The notes under the pieces: generated by a model
The model's database searches: none
Seen by the model: only the letters and a program-made list of their open reading frames with translations
What the model was told of the DNA's origin: nothing
Shown here: positions 28,134-37,237 of the stretch, one piece after another
Layout of the letters: every line of letters begins with the position of its first letter
Position numbering within the stretch: the stretch's first letter is position 1
DNA from: Rhizobium rhizoryzae
GTDB lineage: Bacteria > Pseudomonadota > Alphaproteobacteria > Rhizobiales > Rhizobiaceae
Direction of reading: 5' to 3'
DNA: 64,000 bases
Assembly (NCBI RefSeq): GCF_011046895.1
Contig: NZ_CP049250.1
Location: 1,221,501 to 1,285,500, forward strand
Position numbers and translations under genes: made by a program

Positions 28134-29210
28134 TTACGCTTCCGGCACGTCGAAGGCTTCGCCCGGGCGAAGCGGACGAAACCGCTCCGGCTTGATCTGT
28201 GCTGCTGCAAGTGCATTGCGCAGTGCCGCCAGCGGCTCCTCAATGCCTTCATCGGTGAGCTTTACCGTACCCCAGTGGTGGCCAATGGCGTAAGAAGCCT
28301 TGGCGAGCTGCATTCCAGCAACCGCTTCTTCCGGGTTCTGGTGCTGTGCTTTCATGAACCAGCGCGGCTCATAGGCGCCGATCGGCAGAATGGCGAGACG
28401 GAAAGAACCATGCTTTTCCTGCGCCGCCTTGTAGTTGATGCCCTCATGGAAGCCCGTATCACCGACGTGGTAGATTTTGCCCGCCAGTGTCTCGATCACG
28501 AAAGCACCCCACAGCGCCATGCTGCGGTCGCCAAGCCCGCGGGCCGACCAGTGATGGCAAGGCTCGCAGTGGATCGACACATTCTTGCCGACATAATCCT
28601 TCGAGCCCCAATCCATGACCGTAATGCGCGGATCATCCAGTTCCGGGCCGAAGATCTTGTCATTGCCCAGAGGCGTGATGTAGCGCGGACGATGGGCGGC
28701 GTGGATACGCTTCAGCGTATCGATATCGAGGTGGTCGTAGTGATTGTGGGTGACGATGACGATATCGATAGCCGGCAAATCTTCGATCCTGATGCCCGGC
28801 TCGTTCACCCGTTTCGGGCCTGCAAATGACACGGGGCTGGTACGGTCCGACCAGACGGGGTCGGTCAGGATGTTCAAGCCAGCAACCTGGATCAGCATGG
28901 AAGCATGGCCGACCATGGTCACCACCATCCGGTTCCCTGTCACCCGCTTTTCAGGCTTTGCGCCTGCAAACGGGCTTGGATAGGCATCAGGCCAGTCTAT
29001 GCTCTTGCCGTTGAAGCGCCATTTCAGAAGGTTGAGAAAGCCTTTGGGCGCTTCGCCGCCGGGATTGAAGAAGCGCGTTCCGTCGAAATGGTCGGACACC
29101 GGCCCCGTATAATATTTGTTGGCTGCCATGGCTCTCCCTGCTGCAAGCCCGCCGCCCAAAAGCGCGAGACTGCCGATTGCTGACCATTTCAGGAAATTGC
29201 GTCGCTTCAT
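28134..29210 (-). CDS. MBL-fold metallo-hydrolase, Tat signal
   Basis: 358 residues. A twin-arginine signal MKRRNFLKWSAIGSLALLGG (cleavage near RAMA) leads to a metallo-beta-lactamase fold of the NAPE-PLD/RomA-like group: MVGHASMLIQVAGLNILTDP, the metal site VTHNHYDHLDI (H-x-H-x-D-H), HCEPCHHWSARG, YHVGDTGFHEG and IGHHWGTVKLTDEG near the end. Exported zinc hydrolase, perhaps on phospholipid-like substrates. The start at 29210 is chosen for the signal; a frame to 29246 exists. Convergence with no other gene; the thiC leader follows. Confidence 0.9.
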   Translation of the reverse strand: MKRRNFLKWSAIGSLALLGGGLAAGRAMAANKYYTGPVSDHFDGTRFFNPGGEAPKGFLNLLKWRFNGKSIDWPDAYPSPFAGAKPEKRVTGNRMVVTMVGHASMLIQVAGLNILTDPVWSDRTSPVSFAGPKRVNEPGIRIEDLPAIDIVIVTHNHYDHLDIDTLKRIHAAHRPRYITPLGNDKIFGPELDDPRITVMDWGSKDYVGKNVSIHCEPCHHWSARGLGDRSMALWGAFVIETLAGKIYHVGDTGFHEGINYKAAQEKHGSFRLAILPIGAYEPRWFMKAQHQNPEEAVAGMQLAKASYAIGHHWGTVKLTDEGIEEPLAALRNALAAAQIKPERFRPLRPGEAFDVPEA

Positions 29211-29562
29211 AATAAAATCTATAAGTATCCCGGTTGAACCTATCAAGAAGCGTTACGATAGGCTGGCATGTCGGATCAGCGGCATCACAGTCGGTTGATT
29301 GTGCAGACAGGTCTAGATGGCAAAAACCCCCGGCAGCCTTGACTTTGCGGGCCAGTTGCTGTTTAAGCCCGCCATCTGCTGAAAGTTTCAAGAACTTTAG
29401 CCGCCGACCGGGACCCGTAAAGGTATAAAGAGATCCCGGAGGTCAACACCCGACAGCGCGTGGCGCCCTCGGGTGTCGTTTGGCTTTGCGTCTTGTTTTT
29501 CGGCGGCAAAGACCCGACGTTTGCACCAGTCAGAACTGTGCAACGTCAAGAAGGATGAAACG
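29211..29562. other. Divergent region between MBL hydrolase and ffh with structured leader
   Basis: About 350 bases. It holds a candidate ffh promoter (29338-29367) and two hairpins in the ffh leader: GACCGGGA/TCCCGGAGGTC-like arms at 29405-29412 and 29434-29444, and ACACCCGA/TCGGGTGT at 29446-29453 and 29469-29476. The hairpins may be a leader structure or a terminator/attenuator. SRP RNA was looked for here and is not present. Confidence 0.5.
29338..29367 (+). promoter_or_regulatory. Candidate promoter of ffh
   Basis: CTTGAC (29338-29343), 18-base spacer and TTTAAG (29362-29367). CTTGAC is the preferred -35 of rhizobial housekeeping promoters; the -10 element is imperfect. It would give a leader of about 190 bases. 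Confidence 0.45.
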
Positions 29563-31125
29563 ATGTTCGAAAACCTCCAGGACCGTCTTGGTTCCATCTT
29601 GAGTGGACTGACCGGCCGTGGCGCGCTTTCCGAGGCGGATGTCTCGGCGGCCATGCGCGAGGTTCGCCGTGCGCTTCTGGAAGCGGACGTGGCGCTGGAA
29701 GTCGTTCGTTCCTTCACCGATCGCGTTCGTGAAAAGGCCGTTGGTGCCTCCGTCCTGAAGTCGATCAAGCCCGGCCAGATGGTCGTGAAGATCGTTCACG
29801 ACGAACTCATCGAGATGCTGGGTTCGGAAGGCGTTTCGATCGACCTGAACGCACCGTCGCCGGTCGTCATCATGATGGTAGGCTTGCAGGGATCGGGTAA
29901 GACCACGACGACCGGCAAGATTGCCAAGCGGTTGACGGATCGCGACCGCAAGAAAGTTCTCATGGCCTCGCTCGATACGCGCCGTCCGGCAGCGCAAGAG
30001 CAGTTGCGTCAGCTGGGCGTTCAGACGGGCGTCGATACTTTGCCGATCATTGCTGGCCAGTCGCCGACCGATATCGCCTCTCGCGCCGTCCAGGCTGCCA
30101 AGCTCGGCGGTCATGATGTCGTCATTCTCGACACGGCAGGCCGTACGCATATCGACGAGCCGCTGATGGCGGAGATGGCCGAGATCAAGGCCCGCTCCAA
30201 GCCGCACGAAATTCTGCTGGTCGCGGACTCGCTGACCGGTCAGGACGCCGTCAACCTCGCCCGTAACTTCGATGAACGCGTCGGCATTACCGGCCTCGTT
30301 CTCACCCGCATGGATGGCGATGGCCGCGGCGGTGCCGCTCTGTCCATGCGTGCTGTCACCGGCAAGCCGATCAAGCTCATCGGTATCGGCGAAAAGATGT
30401 CGGAACTCGACGAGTTCCATCCGCGCCGTATCGCCGACCGCATTCTCGGTATGGGCGATATCGTTTCGCTGGTTGAAAAGGCCGCCGAAAATATCGACGC
30501 CGAAAAAGCGCGCGCCATGGCCGAAAAGATGGCCAAGGGCAAGTTCGACCTGAACGATCTGGCCGAGCAGCTGAAGCAGATGAAATCGTTAGGCGGCATG
30601 GGCGGCATCATGGGAATGATGCCTGGCATGGCGGGCATGAAGGACAAGCTCGCAGCGTCCGGCATGACCGACAAGGTGTTTGACCGCCAGCTTGCCATCA
30701 TCTCGTCGATGACGAAGGCCGAACGCGCCAATCCCGATCTTCTCAAGCACAGCCGAAAGAAGCGTATCGCCGCCGGCTCCGGCACCGATGCCGCCGAAAT
30801 CAACAAGCTTCTCAAGATGCACCGCCAGATGGCGGACATGATGAAGGCTATGGGTGGCAAGGGCAAAGGCGGCATCATGAAACAGATGATGGGCGGTCTG
30901 GCCGGCAAGATGGGTCTTGGTGGCCTTGGTGGTGGTATGGGCGGTATGCCTGATCTGTCGCAAATGGACCCCAAGCAGCTGGAAGCGCTGGCAAAGCAAG
31001 CGGAAGCCGCAGGCTTCAAGCCGGGTTCGATGCCGGGTCTTTCCGGCGGTATGCCAGGATTGGGCAGCAAACTTCCGGGTCTGGGTGGCCTGCCGGGTCT
31101 TCCCGGCTTTCCGAAAAAGAAGTGA
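29563..31125 (+). CDS. ffh: Signal recognition particle protein
   Basis: 520 residues. SRP54: N domain (about 1-90), GTPase G domain with GLQGSGKTTTTGKIAKRLTD, DTRRPAAQEQLRQLG, VVILDTAGRTHIDEPLMAEM and LTRMDGDGRGGAALSMRAVT, then a Met-rich M domain (about 320-520) with GGMGGIMGMMPGMAGMKDKL and an unusually long Met/Gly-rich tail. With 4.5S RNA it brings ribosomes making membrane proteins to FtsY (also encoded in this window). The ATG at 29563 follows AAGAAGGATGAAACG; a longer in-frame start at 29473 falls in the leader. First of a gene run ffh-aroQ-rpsP-rimM-trmD. Confidence 0.97.
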   Translation: MFENLQDRLGSILSGLTGRGALSEADVSAAMREVRRALLEADVALEVVRSFTDRVREKAVGASVLKSIKPGQMVVKIVHDELIEMLGSEGVSIDLNAPSPVVIMMVGLQGSGKTTTTGKIAKRLTDRDRKKVLMASLDTRRPAAQEQLRQLGVQTGVDTLPIIAGQSPTDIASRAVQAAKLGGHDVVILDTAGRTHIDEPLMAEMAEIKARSKPHEILLVADSLTGQDAVNLARNFDERVGITGLVLTRMDGDGRGGAALSMRAVTGKPIKLIGIGEKMSELDEFHPRRIADRILGMGDIVSLVEKAAENIDAEKARAMAEKMAKGKFDLNDLAEQLKQMKSLGGMGGIMGMMPGMAGMKDKLAASGMTDKVFDRQLAIISSMTKAERANPDLLKHSRKKRIAAGSGTDAAEINKLLKMHRQMADMMKAMGGKGKGGIMKQMMGGLAGKMGLGGLGGGMGGMPDLSQMDPKQLEALAKQAEAAGFKPGSMPGLSGGMPGLGSKLPGLGGLPGLPGFPKKK

Positions 31126-31143
31126 GGGGAGACGTTCAAAGCC

Positions 31144-31464
31144 ATGGTTGATCCAAAGGTCAAAGAACAGCTCGGAAAGTACCGCCAGTCGATCGACAAC
31201 ATCGACGCGGCACTTGTGCACATGCTGGCCGAGCGTTTTCGCTGCACGAAGGAAGTGGGCATTCTGAAGGCCCAGTTCGATTTGCCGCCGGCAGACCCGG
31301 CGCGCGAGGAATACCAGATCGAGCGTTTGCGCCGCCTTGCCAAGGATGCGCAGCTCGATCCGGATTTTGCGGAGAAGTTCCTGAATTTCATCATCAAGGA
31401 AGTCATCCGTCATCATGAAGCCATTGCTGCCGAACACGGCGGTGTCACTGAAAAGACCGCCTGA
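31144..31464 (+). CDS. Chorismate mutase (AroQ class)
   Basis: 106 residues, all helical, of the AroQ fold: YRQSIDNIDAALVHMLAERF, RCTKEVGILKAQFDLPPADP with the active-site Lys, and EKFLNFIIKEVIRHHEAIAA. It converts chorismate to prephenate for Phe and Tyr. Free-standing and short, as is common in rhizobia. It lies 18 bp after ffh and 69 bp before rpsP; a conserved position in this group, with no obvious functional link. Confidence 0.93.
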   Translation: MVDPKVKEQLGKYRQSIDNIDAALVHMLAERFRCTKEVGILKAQFDLPPADPAREEYQIERLRRLAKDAQLDPDFAEKFLNFIIKEVIRHHEAIAAEHGGVTEKTA

Positions 31465-31483
31465 GCGCGGCCTGAAACACAAC

Positions 31484-31508
31484 AGGACCGTCGAAGAAGA
31501 CGGCCCTT
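31484..31508 (+). terminator. Hairpin between chorismate mutase gene and rpsP
   Basis: AGGACCGTC/GACGGCCCT-type stem (one G-U) with a short loop, without a T run. Either a partial terminator or a processing site that sets the level of rpsP. Confidence 0.3.
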
Positions 31509-31533
31509 ACCGAAAAAACTGAAGGAGTTTGAA

Positions 31534-31887
31534 ATGTCCCTGAAGATCCGTCTGGCCCGTGGTGGTTCCAAGAAGCGTCCTTACTACCACGTTGTTGTCG
31601 CCGATGCCCGCGCGCCGCGCGATGGCCGCTTCATCGCAACGCTCGGTTCCTGGAACCCGATGCTGCCGAAGGACAATGCTGAGCGCGTGAAGCTCGACGT
31701 TGAAGGCATCAAGTCCTGGGTTGCCAAGGGCGCACAGCCGACCGACCGCGTTCTGCGCTTCATGGCAGAAGCTGGCATTGCAGAGCGCGCTGCTCGCAAC
31801 AACGCTGAAAAGGGCAAGCCGGGCAAGAAGGCTCAGGAGCGCGCTGCCGAGAAGGCTCAGAAGGCTGCTGAAGCCGCTGCTGAATAA
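31534..31887 (+). CDS. rpsP: 30S ribosomal protein S16
   Basis: 117 residues. Core [40 protein letters not shown] and [20 protein letters not shown], followed by an Ala/Lys-rich tail of about 35 residues as in other alphaproteobacteria. Good site AAGGAGTTTGAA. Precedes rimM and trmD, the usual rpsP-rimM-trmD order, though a strong terminator separates it from rimM here. Confidence 0.97.
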   Translation: MSLKIRLARGGSKKRPYYHVVVADARAPRDGRFIATLGSWNPMLPKDNAERVKLDVEGIKSWVAKGAQPTDRVLRFMAEAGIAERAARNNAEKGKPGKKAQERAAEKAQKAAEAAAE

Positions 31888-31909
31888 GCGTCTACCTCAG
31901 ATTTGACAG

Positions 31910-31947
31910 AACGGACGGCATGGCGACATGTCGTCCGTTTTGTTTTT
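31910..31947 (+). terminator. Intrinsic terminator after rpsP
   Basis: ACGGACGGCATG / CATGTCGTCCGT arms (31911-31922 and 31927-31938, one mismatch or G-U) with loop GCGA, then TTTGTTTTT. It could cut off or reduce rimM-trmD transcription relative to rpsP. Confidence 0.8.
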
Positions 31948-32015
31948 CCGGTCTTTGTGTTTTCAAGATCATTGATCCGGGTTAGAGCAGTGACGAAGAC
32001 AGGCAGGATAAAACC

Positions 32016-32624
32016 ATGGCAAAGCTCGAAAACCCCATCCTCATGGCGACCGTCGGTGCGGCGCAGGGCTTGCGCGGTGAAGTGCGGGTGCGCTCCTTCA
32101 CGGAAGATCCGCTGGCGCTGGGTGATTATGGCAATCTTCACAGCGAGGATGGCAGGGTCTTCGAAATTCTGGAAATCCGGGAAGCCAAAAATGTCGTCAT
32201 CGTGCGCTTTCGCGGCATCAATGATCGCAATGCCGCCGAAGCGCTGAACGGGCTGGAGCTCTTCATCGATCGCGAAAAACTGCCCGATGATGAACTGGAT
32301 GATGATGAGTTCTTCTATGCCGATCTTGAAGGCCTCGAGGCGGTCGATGCCGATGGCATCAGTTATGGTGTGGTCAGCAGCGTTTTCGACTTCGGTGCTG
32401 GCGATCTCCTTGAGCTGAAGGCACCCAACAAGCGCCCGACGCTTATTCCCTTCACCGAAGCCGCTGTGCTGGAAATCGATCTGGAAAATGGGAAACTTCT
32501 GGTCGATCCGGTTGCCGCCGGTCTGATCGATCTGCCGGAGGACGAGGATCTGAAGGGCGAGATTCCCGATGGAAAGCCGGATGCTTCTGAGAAGAAGTCA
32601 CCGCCGAAAAAGAAGCGGGACTGA
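32016..32624 (+). CDS. rimM: Ribosome maturation factor RimM
   Basis: 202 residues. Helps assemble the 30S head and binds S19. Seen: [40 protein letters not shown], and the PRC-barrel with [20 protein letters not shown] [40 protein letters not shown] and GLIDLPED. A charged Lys/Asp-rich tail of about 35 residues ends the protein. 10 bp before trmD, so co-transcribed. Confidence 0.95.
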   Translation: MAKLENPILMATVGAAQGLRGEVRVRSFTEDPLALGDYGNLHSEDGRVFEILEIREAKNVVIVRFRGINDRNAAEALNGLELFIDREKLPDDELDDDEFFYADLEGLEAVDADGISYGVVSSVFDFGAGDLLELKAPNKRPTLIPFTEAAVLEIDLENGKLLVDPVAAGLIDLPEDEDLKGEIPDGKPDASEKKSPPKKKRD

Positions 32625-32633
32625 GCCTGGGTC

Positions 32634-33332
32634 ATGACGTTCCACGCAACGGTTCTCACGCTCTATCCTGAAATGTTTCCCGGCCATCTTGGTTATTCCC
32701 TCTCCGGCAAGGCCATGGAGCGGGGCGACTGGTCGCTGGAAGCGGTTCAGATCCGCGATTTCGCCAAAGACAAACATCGCACGGTGGATGATACGCCAGC
32801 CGGTGGCGGCGCAGGCATGGTGTTGAAGCCGGATATTCTGGCGCAAGCCATCGATTCGCTCGCTCAGGATTCGCGTCCGCGCCTGTTGATGAGTCCGCGT
32901 GGCAAGCCGTTGACTCAAGAACGGGTGCGAGAGCTGGCGGTAGGCGAGGGCGTCGTCATCGTCTGCGGTCGTTTCGAGGGGGTGGATCAGCGGGTTATCG
33001 ACGGTCGCCAGCTCGAAGAGGTCTCGATCGGCGATTACATCCTGTCCGGCGGCGAACCGGCGGCCTTGACCGTTCTGGATGCCGTCGTGCGCATTCTGCC
33101 CGGTGTTATGGGCAATGCATTGTCCGGCACGCATGAAAGCTTTGAGACTGGCTTGCTGGAACATCCGCACTACACGCGACCGCAGGAATTCGAAGGCGTT
33201 GCCATCCCGTCCGTGCTGACATCCGGTAACCATGCCGCGATCGACAAATGGCGCCATGAACAGGCACTGGCGCTTACGAAGGCGCGCAGGCCCGATCTCC
33301 TAAAGCAAGACGCTCAGCCTGTGACGAAGTAA
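32634..33332 (+). CDS. trmD: tRNA (guanine37-N1)-methyltransferase
   Basis: 232 residues of the SPOUT knot fold. Methylates G37 next to the anticodon and prevents frameshifts. Seen: [75 protein letters not shown] (knot) and [20 protein letters not shown]. The 3' end overlaps the end of the convergent TSUP gene by 19 bp. Confidence 0.97.
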   Translation: MTFHATVLTLYPEMFPGHLGYSLSGKAMERGDWSLEAVQIRDFAKDKHRTVDDTPAGGGAGMVLKPDILAQAIDSLAQDSRPRLLMSPRGKPLTQERVRELAVGEGVVIVCGRFEGVDQRVIDGRQLEEVSIGDYILSGGEPAALTVLDAVVRILPGVMGNALSGTHESFETGLLEHPHYTRPQEFEGVAIPSVLTSGNHAAIDKWRHEQALALTKARRPDLLKQDAQPVTK

Positions 33333-34060
33333 TAGATCGTCAGCGCTGTGCCGACAGCAACCACCAGCATGCGCATGATGGTTTGGGGAACCCGCCGCGC
33401 GAGCCAGACCCCCGCATAGCCACCGGCAGCGCCTGCGGGAATCATGATCACGGCCTGCGCCCAGCCCACGACGCCGCCGCCGACGAAGACGATGATGGCG
33501 ACAGCGGCAATCACCATGGCGAGCAGGTTCTTCAGCGCGTTGAGGTGATGATAGCTTCCGCCGGTTGTCAGGCCCAGCACGGCCAGCATCATGATGCCCA
33601 TGCCTGCACCGAAGAAACCGCCATAGATTGCGGTCAGAAACTGGCCAATGGCCGAGGACGGTGATGTGCCGGTTCGTTCCGCAGACGCTTTGGGCTTCAA
33701 GAGCGGACCGGTCGCAAAGATGGCCGTTGCCGCCGCCAGCAGCCAAGGCACCATGGCGCGGAACGACGGATTGTCGAGTGCCAGAAGGATGAGGGCGCCC
33801 GCGAGCCCGCCGACCGCCGAAATAATGGTCAGGGCGACGGCGCTTCGCCAGCGTTTCATCAACTCGGTCTTGTAGGCAAGCGTCGATGTCACATAGCCGG
33901 GAAACTGCACGATGGACGAGGTCGCATTGGCCGAAATCGGCGGCAGGCCTGCAAGTGTCAGCGCGCCAAAGGTCAGGAATGTGCCGCCACCTGCAATGGC
34001 GTTGACCGCTCCCGATAGAAAACCGGATACAAACAGCAAGACAATAATTGAAATCGACAC
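33314..34060 (-). CDS. TSUP family (TauE/SafE) membrane transporter
   Basis: 248 residues with eight predicted spans in two halves. N-terminal signature [20 protein letters not shown] and the second-half equivalent [20 protein letters not shown] mark the TSUP (sulfite exporter TauE/SafE) family. Substrate unknown; members move sulfite, sulfoacetate or other organosulfur anions. It converges on trmD with a 19-bp overlap. Single gene. Confidence 0.92.
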   Translation of the reverse strand: MSISIIVLLFVSGFLSGAVNAIAGGGTFLTFGALTLAGLPPISANATSSIVQFPGYVTSTLAYKTELMKRWRSAVALTIISAVGGLAGALILLALDNPSFRAMVPWLLAAATAIFATGPLLKPKASAERTGTSPSSAIGQFLTAIYGGFFGAGMGIMMLAVLGLTTGGSYHHLNALKNLLAMVIAAVAIIVFVGGGVVGWAQAVIMIPAGAAGGYAGVWLARRVPQTIMRMLVVAVGTALTIYYFVTG

Positions 34061-34357
34061 CCGGTGCCCTCCCTTGCAACCTGATGATCGAGCGGCTTAT
34101 CGGTTGCTGGGTCGTGCTGCAAGGCCATATCAGGATGATCTTGAATTCAGATTCCTGCGCGACAGGGGTGACAAATGGCGATTGGTGGTGTAAAGGCCCA
34201 CGCGGACATGGGAGTTTCTCCCGTTGACCGTAACAAAGAATGGCGAATCCGCTCCTGCTTGTGAACTCCCTCTTTTGGTTCACAGCACGGCTCCAAGGCA
34301 AGTCCGAAGGTCCGATGTCGAGCGCTCTGGTCGTTTCAGAAGAACCTAGAGGTTAAC

Positions 34358-34876
34358 ATGACAGATATCATTGCTCAGCTGGAAGCCGAACAGGCTGCCA
34401 AGATCGAAGCCAAGCGCAAGCTGCCGGAATTCTCCCCGGGCGATACGCTCCGCGTCAACGTAACGGTTCGCGAAGGCAACCGTACCCGTGTTCAGGCCTA
34501 TGAAGGCGTTTGCATCGCTCGCTCCGGCGGCGGCATCAACGAGAGCTTCACCGTTCGCAAGATCTCCTACGGCGAAGGCGTCGAGCGCGTATTCCCGGTT
34601 TACTCTCCGCTGGTCGACAGCGTTGAAGTCGTTCGTCGCGGTAAAGTTCGTCGCGCGAAGCTGTACTACCTGCGCGACCGTCGCGGTAAGTCTGCGCGTA
34701 TCGTCGAGAACACCAACACTCGCGCCCGCAAGCTCAACGAAGCTGAACGCGCTGCCGCTGCTGAAGAGCGTGCACGTATCGAAGCTGAAAAGGTTGCAGC
34801 AGCACAGGCTCTCGCCGCCGAAAAGGCAGCAGCAGAAGCCGCCGCTGCAGCAGCTTCGGAAGGTGCTGCAGAATAA
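34358..34876 (+). CDS. rplS: 50S ribosomal protein L19
   Basis: 172 residues. Core: [60 protein letters not shown] and [18 protein letters not shown]. The last 60 residues are an Ala/Glu-rich, probably helical tail, long even for alphaproteobacteria. Preceded by a 297-bp region with a hairpin (GTGAAC/GGTTCAC around 34261-34283) and followed by a strong terminator, so it is monocistronic and separate from trmD. Confidence 0.97.
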   Translation: MTDIIAQLEAEQAAKIEAKRKLPEFSPGDTLRVNVTVREGNRTRVQAYEGVCIARSGGGINESFTVRKISYGEGVERVFPVYSPLVDSVEVVRRGKVRRAKLYYLRDRRGKSARIVENTNTRARKLNEAERAAAAEERARIEAEKVAAAQALAAEKAAAEAAAAAASEGAAE

Positions 34877-34900
34877 TAGTTCGGCGCATTCTGGATTTAA

Positions 34901-34927
34901 AAGGCGGGCTTCGGCTCGCCTTTTTTG
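34901..34927 (+). terminator. Intrinsic terminator of rplS
   Basis: AGGCGGGC-TTCG-GCTCGCCT with a stable tetraloop, followed by TTTTTTG. One of the strongest terminators in the window. Confidence 0.9.
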
Positions 34928-34985
34928 TTGCAGTTCAGTCTCGATGGATCTTATCAAGGCAAGACCTTATCCGGATTGAACTGAT

Positions 34986-35543
34986 ATGACCTATCATCTG
35001 CGCGACGCGAGCCCCACCGATATACCCGCCATCACAGACATCTATCGCGATAGCGTCCTGAACGGCAGCGCCAGCTACGAGATCACGCCTCCAGACGAGG
35101 CGGAAATGCTGCAGCGCTTCAGGGCGATAACTGAGAAGGGGTATCCTTATGTGGTGGCCGAAGATGCCGACGGCACGCTTCTCGGCTACGCCTATGCCTC
35201 AGCTTTCAGGACCCGTCCTGCCTATCGCTGGCTGGTCGAGGATTCGATCTACCTCTCGCCCCTCGCCAGAGGTCGCGGCTTAGGCAAGGTGCTCCTGAAG
35301 GAACTCATTGAACGCTGTACAGGTCTCGGGTTCCGGCAGATGGCAGCGGTCATCGGCGGCGCAAGCTCTGCCTCTGCCGGCCTGCATGCAGCGCTCGGCT
35401 TCCAAATGGTTGGAACCATGAAAGGGACCGGGTTCAAGCACGGCCAGTGGCTCGATACGGTCTTCATGCAGCGGGAACTGGGGGCTGGCACCACAACACC
35501 GCCGGATCTTGGCGCCTATCCTGGTACACTTTTCGGGGGCTGA
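34986..35543 (+). CDS. GNAT acetyltransferase, phosphinothricin-acetyltransferase-like
   Basis: 185 residues of the PAT/bar-like GNAT group: LRDASPTDIPAITDIYRDSV, the SASYEITPPD(E)AEM block, YPYVVAEDADGTLLGYAYAS, the acetyl-CoA loop LSPLARGRGLGKVLLKELIE and IGGASSASAGLHAALGFQMV, VGTMKGTGFKHGQWLDTVFM. Family members acetylate small amines such as phosphinothricin or methionine sulfone/sulfoximine. Separate from rplS by the terminator; converges on the DUF2794 gene with repeat copy B in between. Confidence 0.92.
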   Translation: MTYHLRDASPTDIPAITDIYRDSVLNGSASYEITPPDEAEMLQRFRAITEKGYPYVVAEDADGTLLGYAYASAFRTRPAYRWLVEDSIYLSPLARGRGLGKVLLKELIERCTGLGFRQMAAVIGGASSASAGLHAALGFQMVGTMKGTGFKHGQWLDTVFMQRELGAGTTTPPDLGAYPGTLFGG

Positions 35544-35603
35544 CGTTCTAAAGCTTGTCGCGATCTTTCAGATTCGCTCCTGACGCTTTAACTCTTTGTT
35601 TTA

Positions 35604-35655
35604 TCGCATGTCGTTTTCGCAAAACCGCTGCACACTTTTGCGTGACATGCTTTAG
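35604..35655. repeat. Rhizobial palindromic repeat, copy B
   Basis: Arms GCATGTC (35606-35612) and GACATGC (35644-35650) enclose TTTTCGCAAAACCGCTGCAC and ACTTTTGCGT. This motif, with a flanking A+T-rich piece (35583-35604), is a common intergenic repeat in Rhizobiaceae as I recall. It lies between the convergent GNAT and DUF2794 genes, and the TTA at 35652-35654 is the complement of the DUF2794 stop codon. Confidence 0.85.
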
Positions 35656-36041
35656 TCGATCAGCTTCAATACCTTGTCGAAGACTTTCAAGACTTGCTGC
35701 AAGTCATGGCCACGCTTCAGGATCATGCCATGCGTATTGGTAACGCTGAAGGCGCCTTGCTTGGCCGCGAGCTTGGGATTCTTCTCGATCCGGTACAGGG
35801 GCATCTCCCCCGAACGCTTGAAAACTGAAAAGACTGCCCGATCCCGCAACTGATCGATGGCGTAGTCCTTCCACTCACCCTCTCCGACCATGCGACCGTA
35901 AATTCTCAAGATGGCATCCAGTTCCCGGCGATGGAACATCACGGGGACGGCGTCAGTGCTCTGCCGGTACTGGTTGAGTTCGATCACGTTGGCGCCATCC
36001 GAACTGGAAAGCCGCCCTGCTGTCTCTGGCTGATCGCTCAT
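35652..36041 (-). CDS. DUF2794 domain protein
   Basis: 129 residues, an alphaproteobacterial family of unknown function. Seen: IELNQYRQSTDAVPVMFHRR, ELDAILRIYGRMVGEGEWKD, YAIDQLRDRAVFSVFKRSGE and MPLYRIEKNPKLAAKQGAFS. Soluble, basic, no signal or membrane span. Start at ATG 36041 after GGAGCTTTG; the frame also opens with a TTG one codon earlier. The stop codon is part of repeat copy B. Confidence 0.9.
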   Translation of the reverse strand: MSDQPETAGRLSSSDGANVIELNQYRQSTDAVPVMFHRRELDAILRIYGRMVGEGEWKDYAIDQLRDRAVFSVFKRSGEMPLYRIEKNPKLAAKQGAFSVTNTHGMILKRGHDLQQVLKVFDKVLKLID

Positions 36042-36351
36042 CAAAGCTCCTCAATCCAAGGCCGTTTTTGATGACGGCTGCGTGACAGTGTGCCCTACGC
36101 CTGCCAAAAAGCAAGCGCGTTCGACAGGCTAACGCATTCTCCCCGACGGAGTTTCAGCGCTGCTATCCGCATTATTTGTTTTTTCTTAAATGCCGTTTTC
36201 CGCCTGAATTCGAACAAACCCGCGCCCGAATCGCGCGCCAGATTGGTGTCATGCAGTTGGCGCACAGCGCCATCAGGTCCGGTCCCAGGCGTTGACCTTA
36301 CCCCCAGCCCCCGACGCTTCGGGCCGGACCTTTTTTTCTGCAAAGGTATCG
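36042..36351. other. Intergenic region with possible small RNA
   Basis: About 310 bases between two minus-strand genes. It holds a strong plus-strand terminator hairpin (next entry) but no plus-strand gene before it. The plus strand from roughly 36160 to 36338 starts A+T-rich (TTGTTTTTTCTTAAATG) and becomes GC-rich. I read this as a candidate small RNA gene; the 5' end is not defined. Confidence 0.4.
36275..36338 (+). ncRNA. Candidate small RNA 3' end: terminator with C-rich loop
   Basis: Long hairpin: AGGTCCGGTCCC (36275-36286) pairs with GGGCCGGACCT (36321-36331, one bulge), extended by AGGCGT/ACGCTT; the apical loop carries CTTACCCCCAGCCCCC. A run of seven T follows. A T run on the plus strand, with no plus-strand gene upstream, points to a transcript of its own. 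C-rich loops in rhizobial and enteric small RNAs pair with ribosome-binding sites; that role is inferred. Confidence 0.45.
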
Positions 36352-37128
36352 CTATTGGGGACGCTTTCGTCCTGCCATCAAGACGGCGGCACCCATGATC
36401 GCAGCAGGTTCGCCCTTCGGCCCCGATGCCTGGAGAAGGATCGCGCATCCATCCTTCTTGGAGCGACCCATGGCCTTGGCAGGCAGGGTGATCTTCAGAT
36501 CCTTGCCTTCCCACATGCCCACTGTCTGAACATCATAGACATTATGCCAGTATTCCATCTGGCGCCCGCTGTTCTCGCCACGTTCGACGGTGACTGCCTC
36601 CTTCTTGGTGAAGTAGGCGACAACCACGTCTGCTCGACCCTCGCCGGCCGGGATGGAGATTTCCATTTCCTCGCCATTCATTCGGGCCGTGATCGGAACG
36701 GTCAGGCCTTGGCCCTCGCCGTGCAACTGGCTGATCTTCCCATTGATTGCTGCGACATCGGTGCCTTTGACATGCGCCCGACCATTGATGATGGCCTGTG
36801 GCGTATAGACCCCGCTGCGGCCCATGCTGTGCGCATAGCCATACTGGCGCTCCGTATTTTCCTTGGAGCTCAGCGTATCGGTCCAGCCAAGATAGTTCCA
36901 GTAATCGACGTGGTAAGACAGCGCCACCACATCTCCCTGATCGACGATCTGCTTCAGGGCGGCATCGGCGGGCGGACAGGAGGAGCACCCTTGCGACGTA
37001 AAAAGTTCCACCACGCCTTTCGGAGACGAGATGTCGCCCGCCAATGCGGTACCTGCAACCAGAAGGCTGACGGTGAGCCAGAAGGCGGATGTCACTGTAT
37101 GCCGATGATGGACTTGTGTGTTGCGCAT
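36352..37128 (-). CDS. DUF1223 thioredoxin-like secreted protein
   Basis: 258 residues. Signal sequence (about 1-30, LTVSLLVAGTALAGD) then a thioredoxin-like domain: KGVVELFTSQGCSSCPPADA (C-S-S-C-P-P), LSYHVDYWNYLGWTDTLSSK, and YTPQAIINGRAHVKGTDVAA. The DUF1223 family is periplasmic or membrane-associated with a likely disulfide role, but no function is established. The stop lies 14 bp after the plus-strand terminator hairpin described above. Confidence 0.9.
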   Translation of the reverse strand: MRNTQVHHRHTVTSAFWLTVSLLVAGTALAGDISSPKGVVELFTSQGCSSCPPADAALKQIVDQGDVVALSYHVDYWNYLGWTDTLSSKENTERQYGYAHSMGRSGVYTPQAIINGRAHVKGTDVAAINGKISQLHGEGQGLTVPITARMNGEEMEISIPAGEGRADVVVAYFTKKEAVTVERGENSGRQMEYWHNVYDVQTVGMWEGKDLKITLPAKAMGRSKKDGCAILLQASGPKGEPAAIMGAAVLMAGRKRPQ

Positions 37129-37237
37129 GGTGTCTTTGGGGCATGAGAAGCGGGTCTGGTCTGCAACCTACCCCCCAACCTCCATCAAGCGGAAGTCACA
37201 AGCGGGTGAGAGTTGTATGTGCAGATTTGCGCATAAA

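Noticed and set aside
29300..29500. SRP (4.5S) RNA gene next to ffh
   Set aside because: The conserved GGAAGG/AGCAG tip is not present; only unrelated hairpins are seen.
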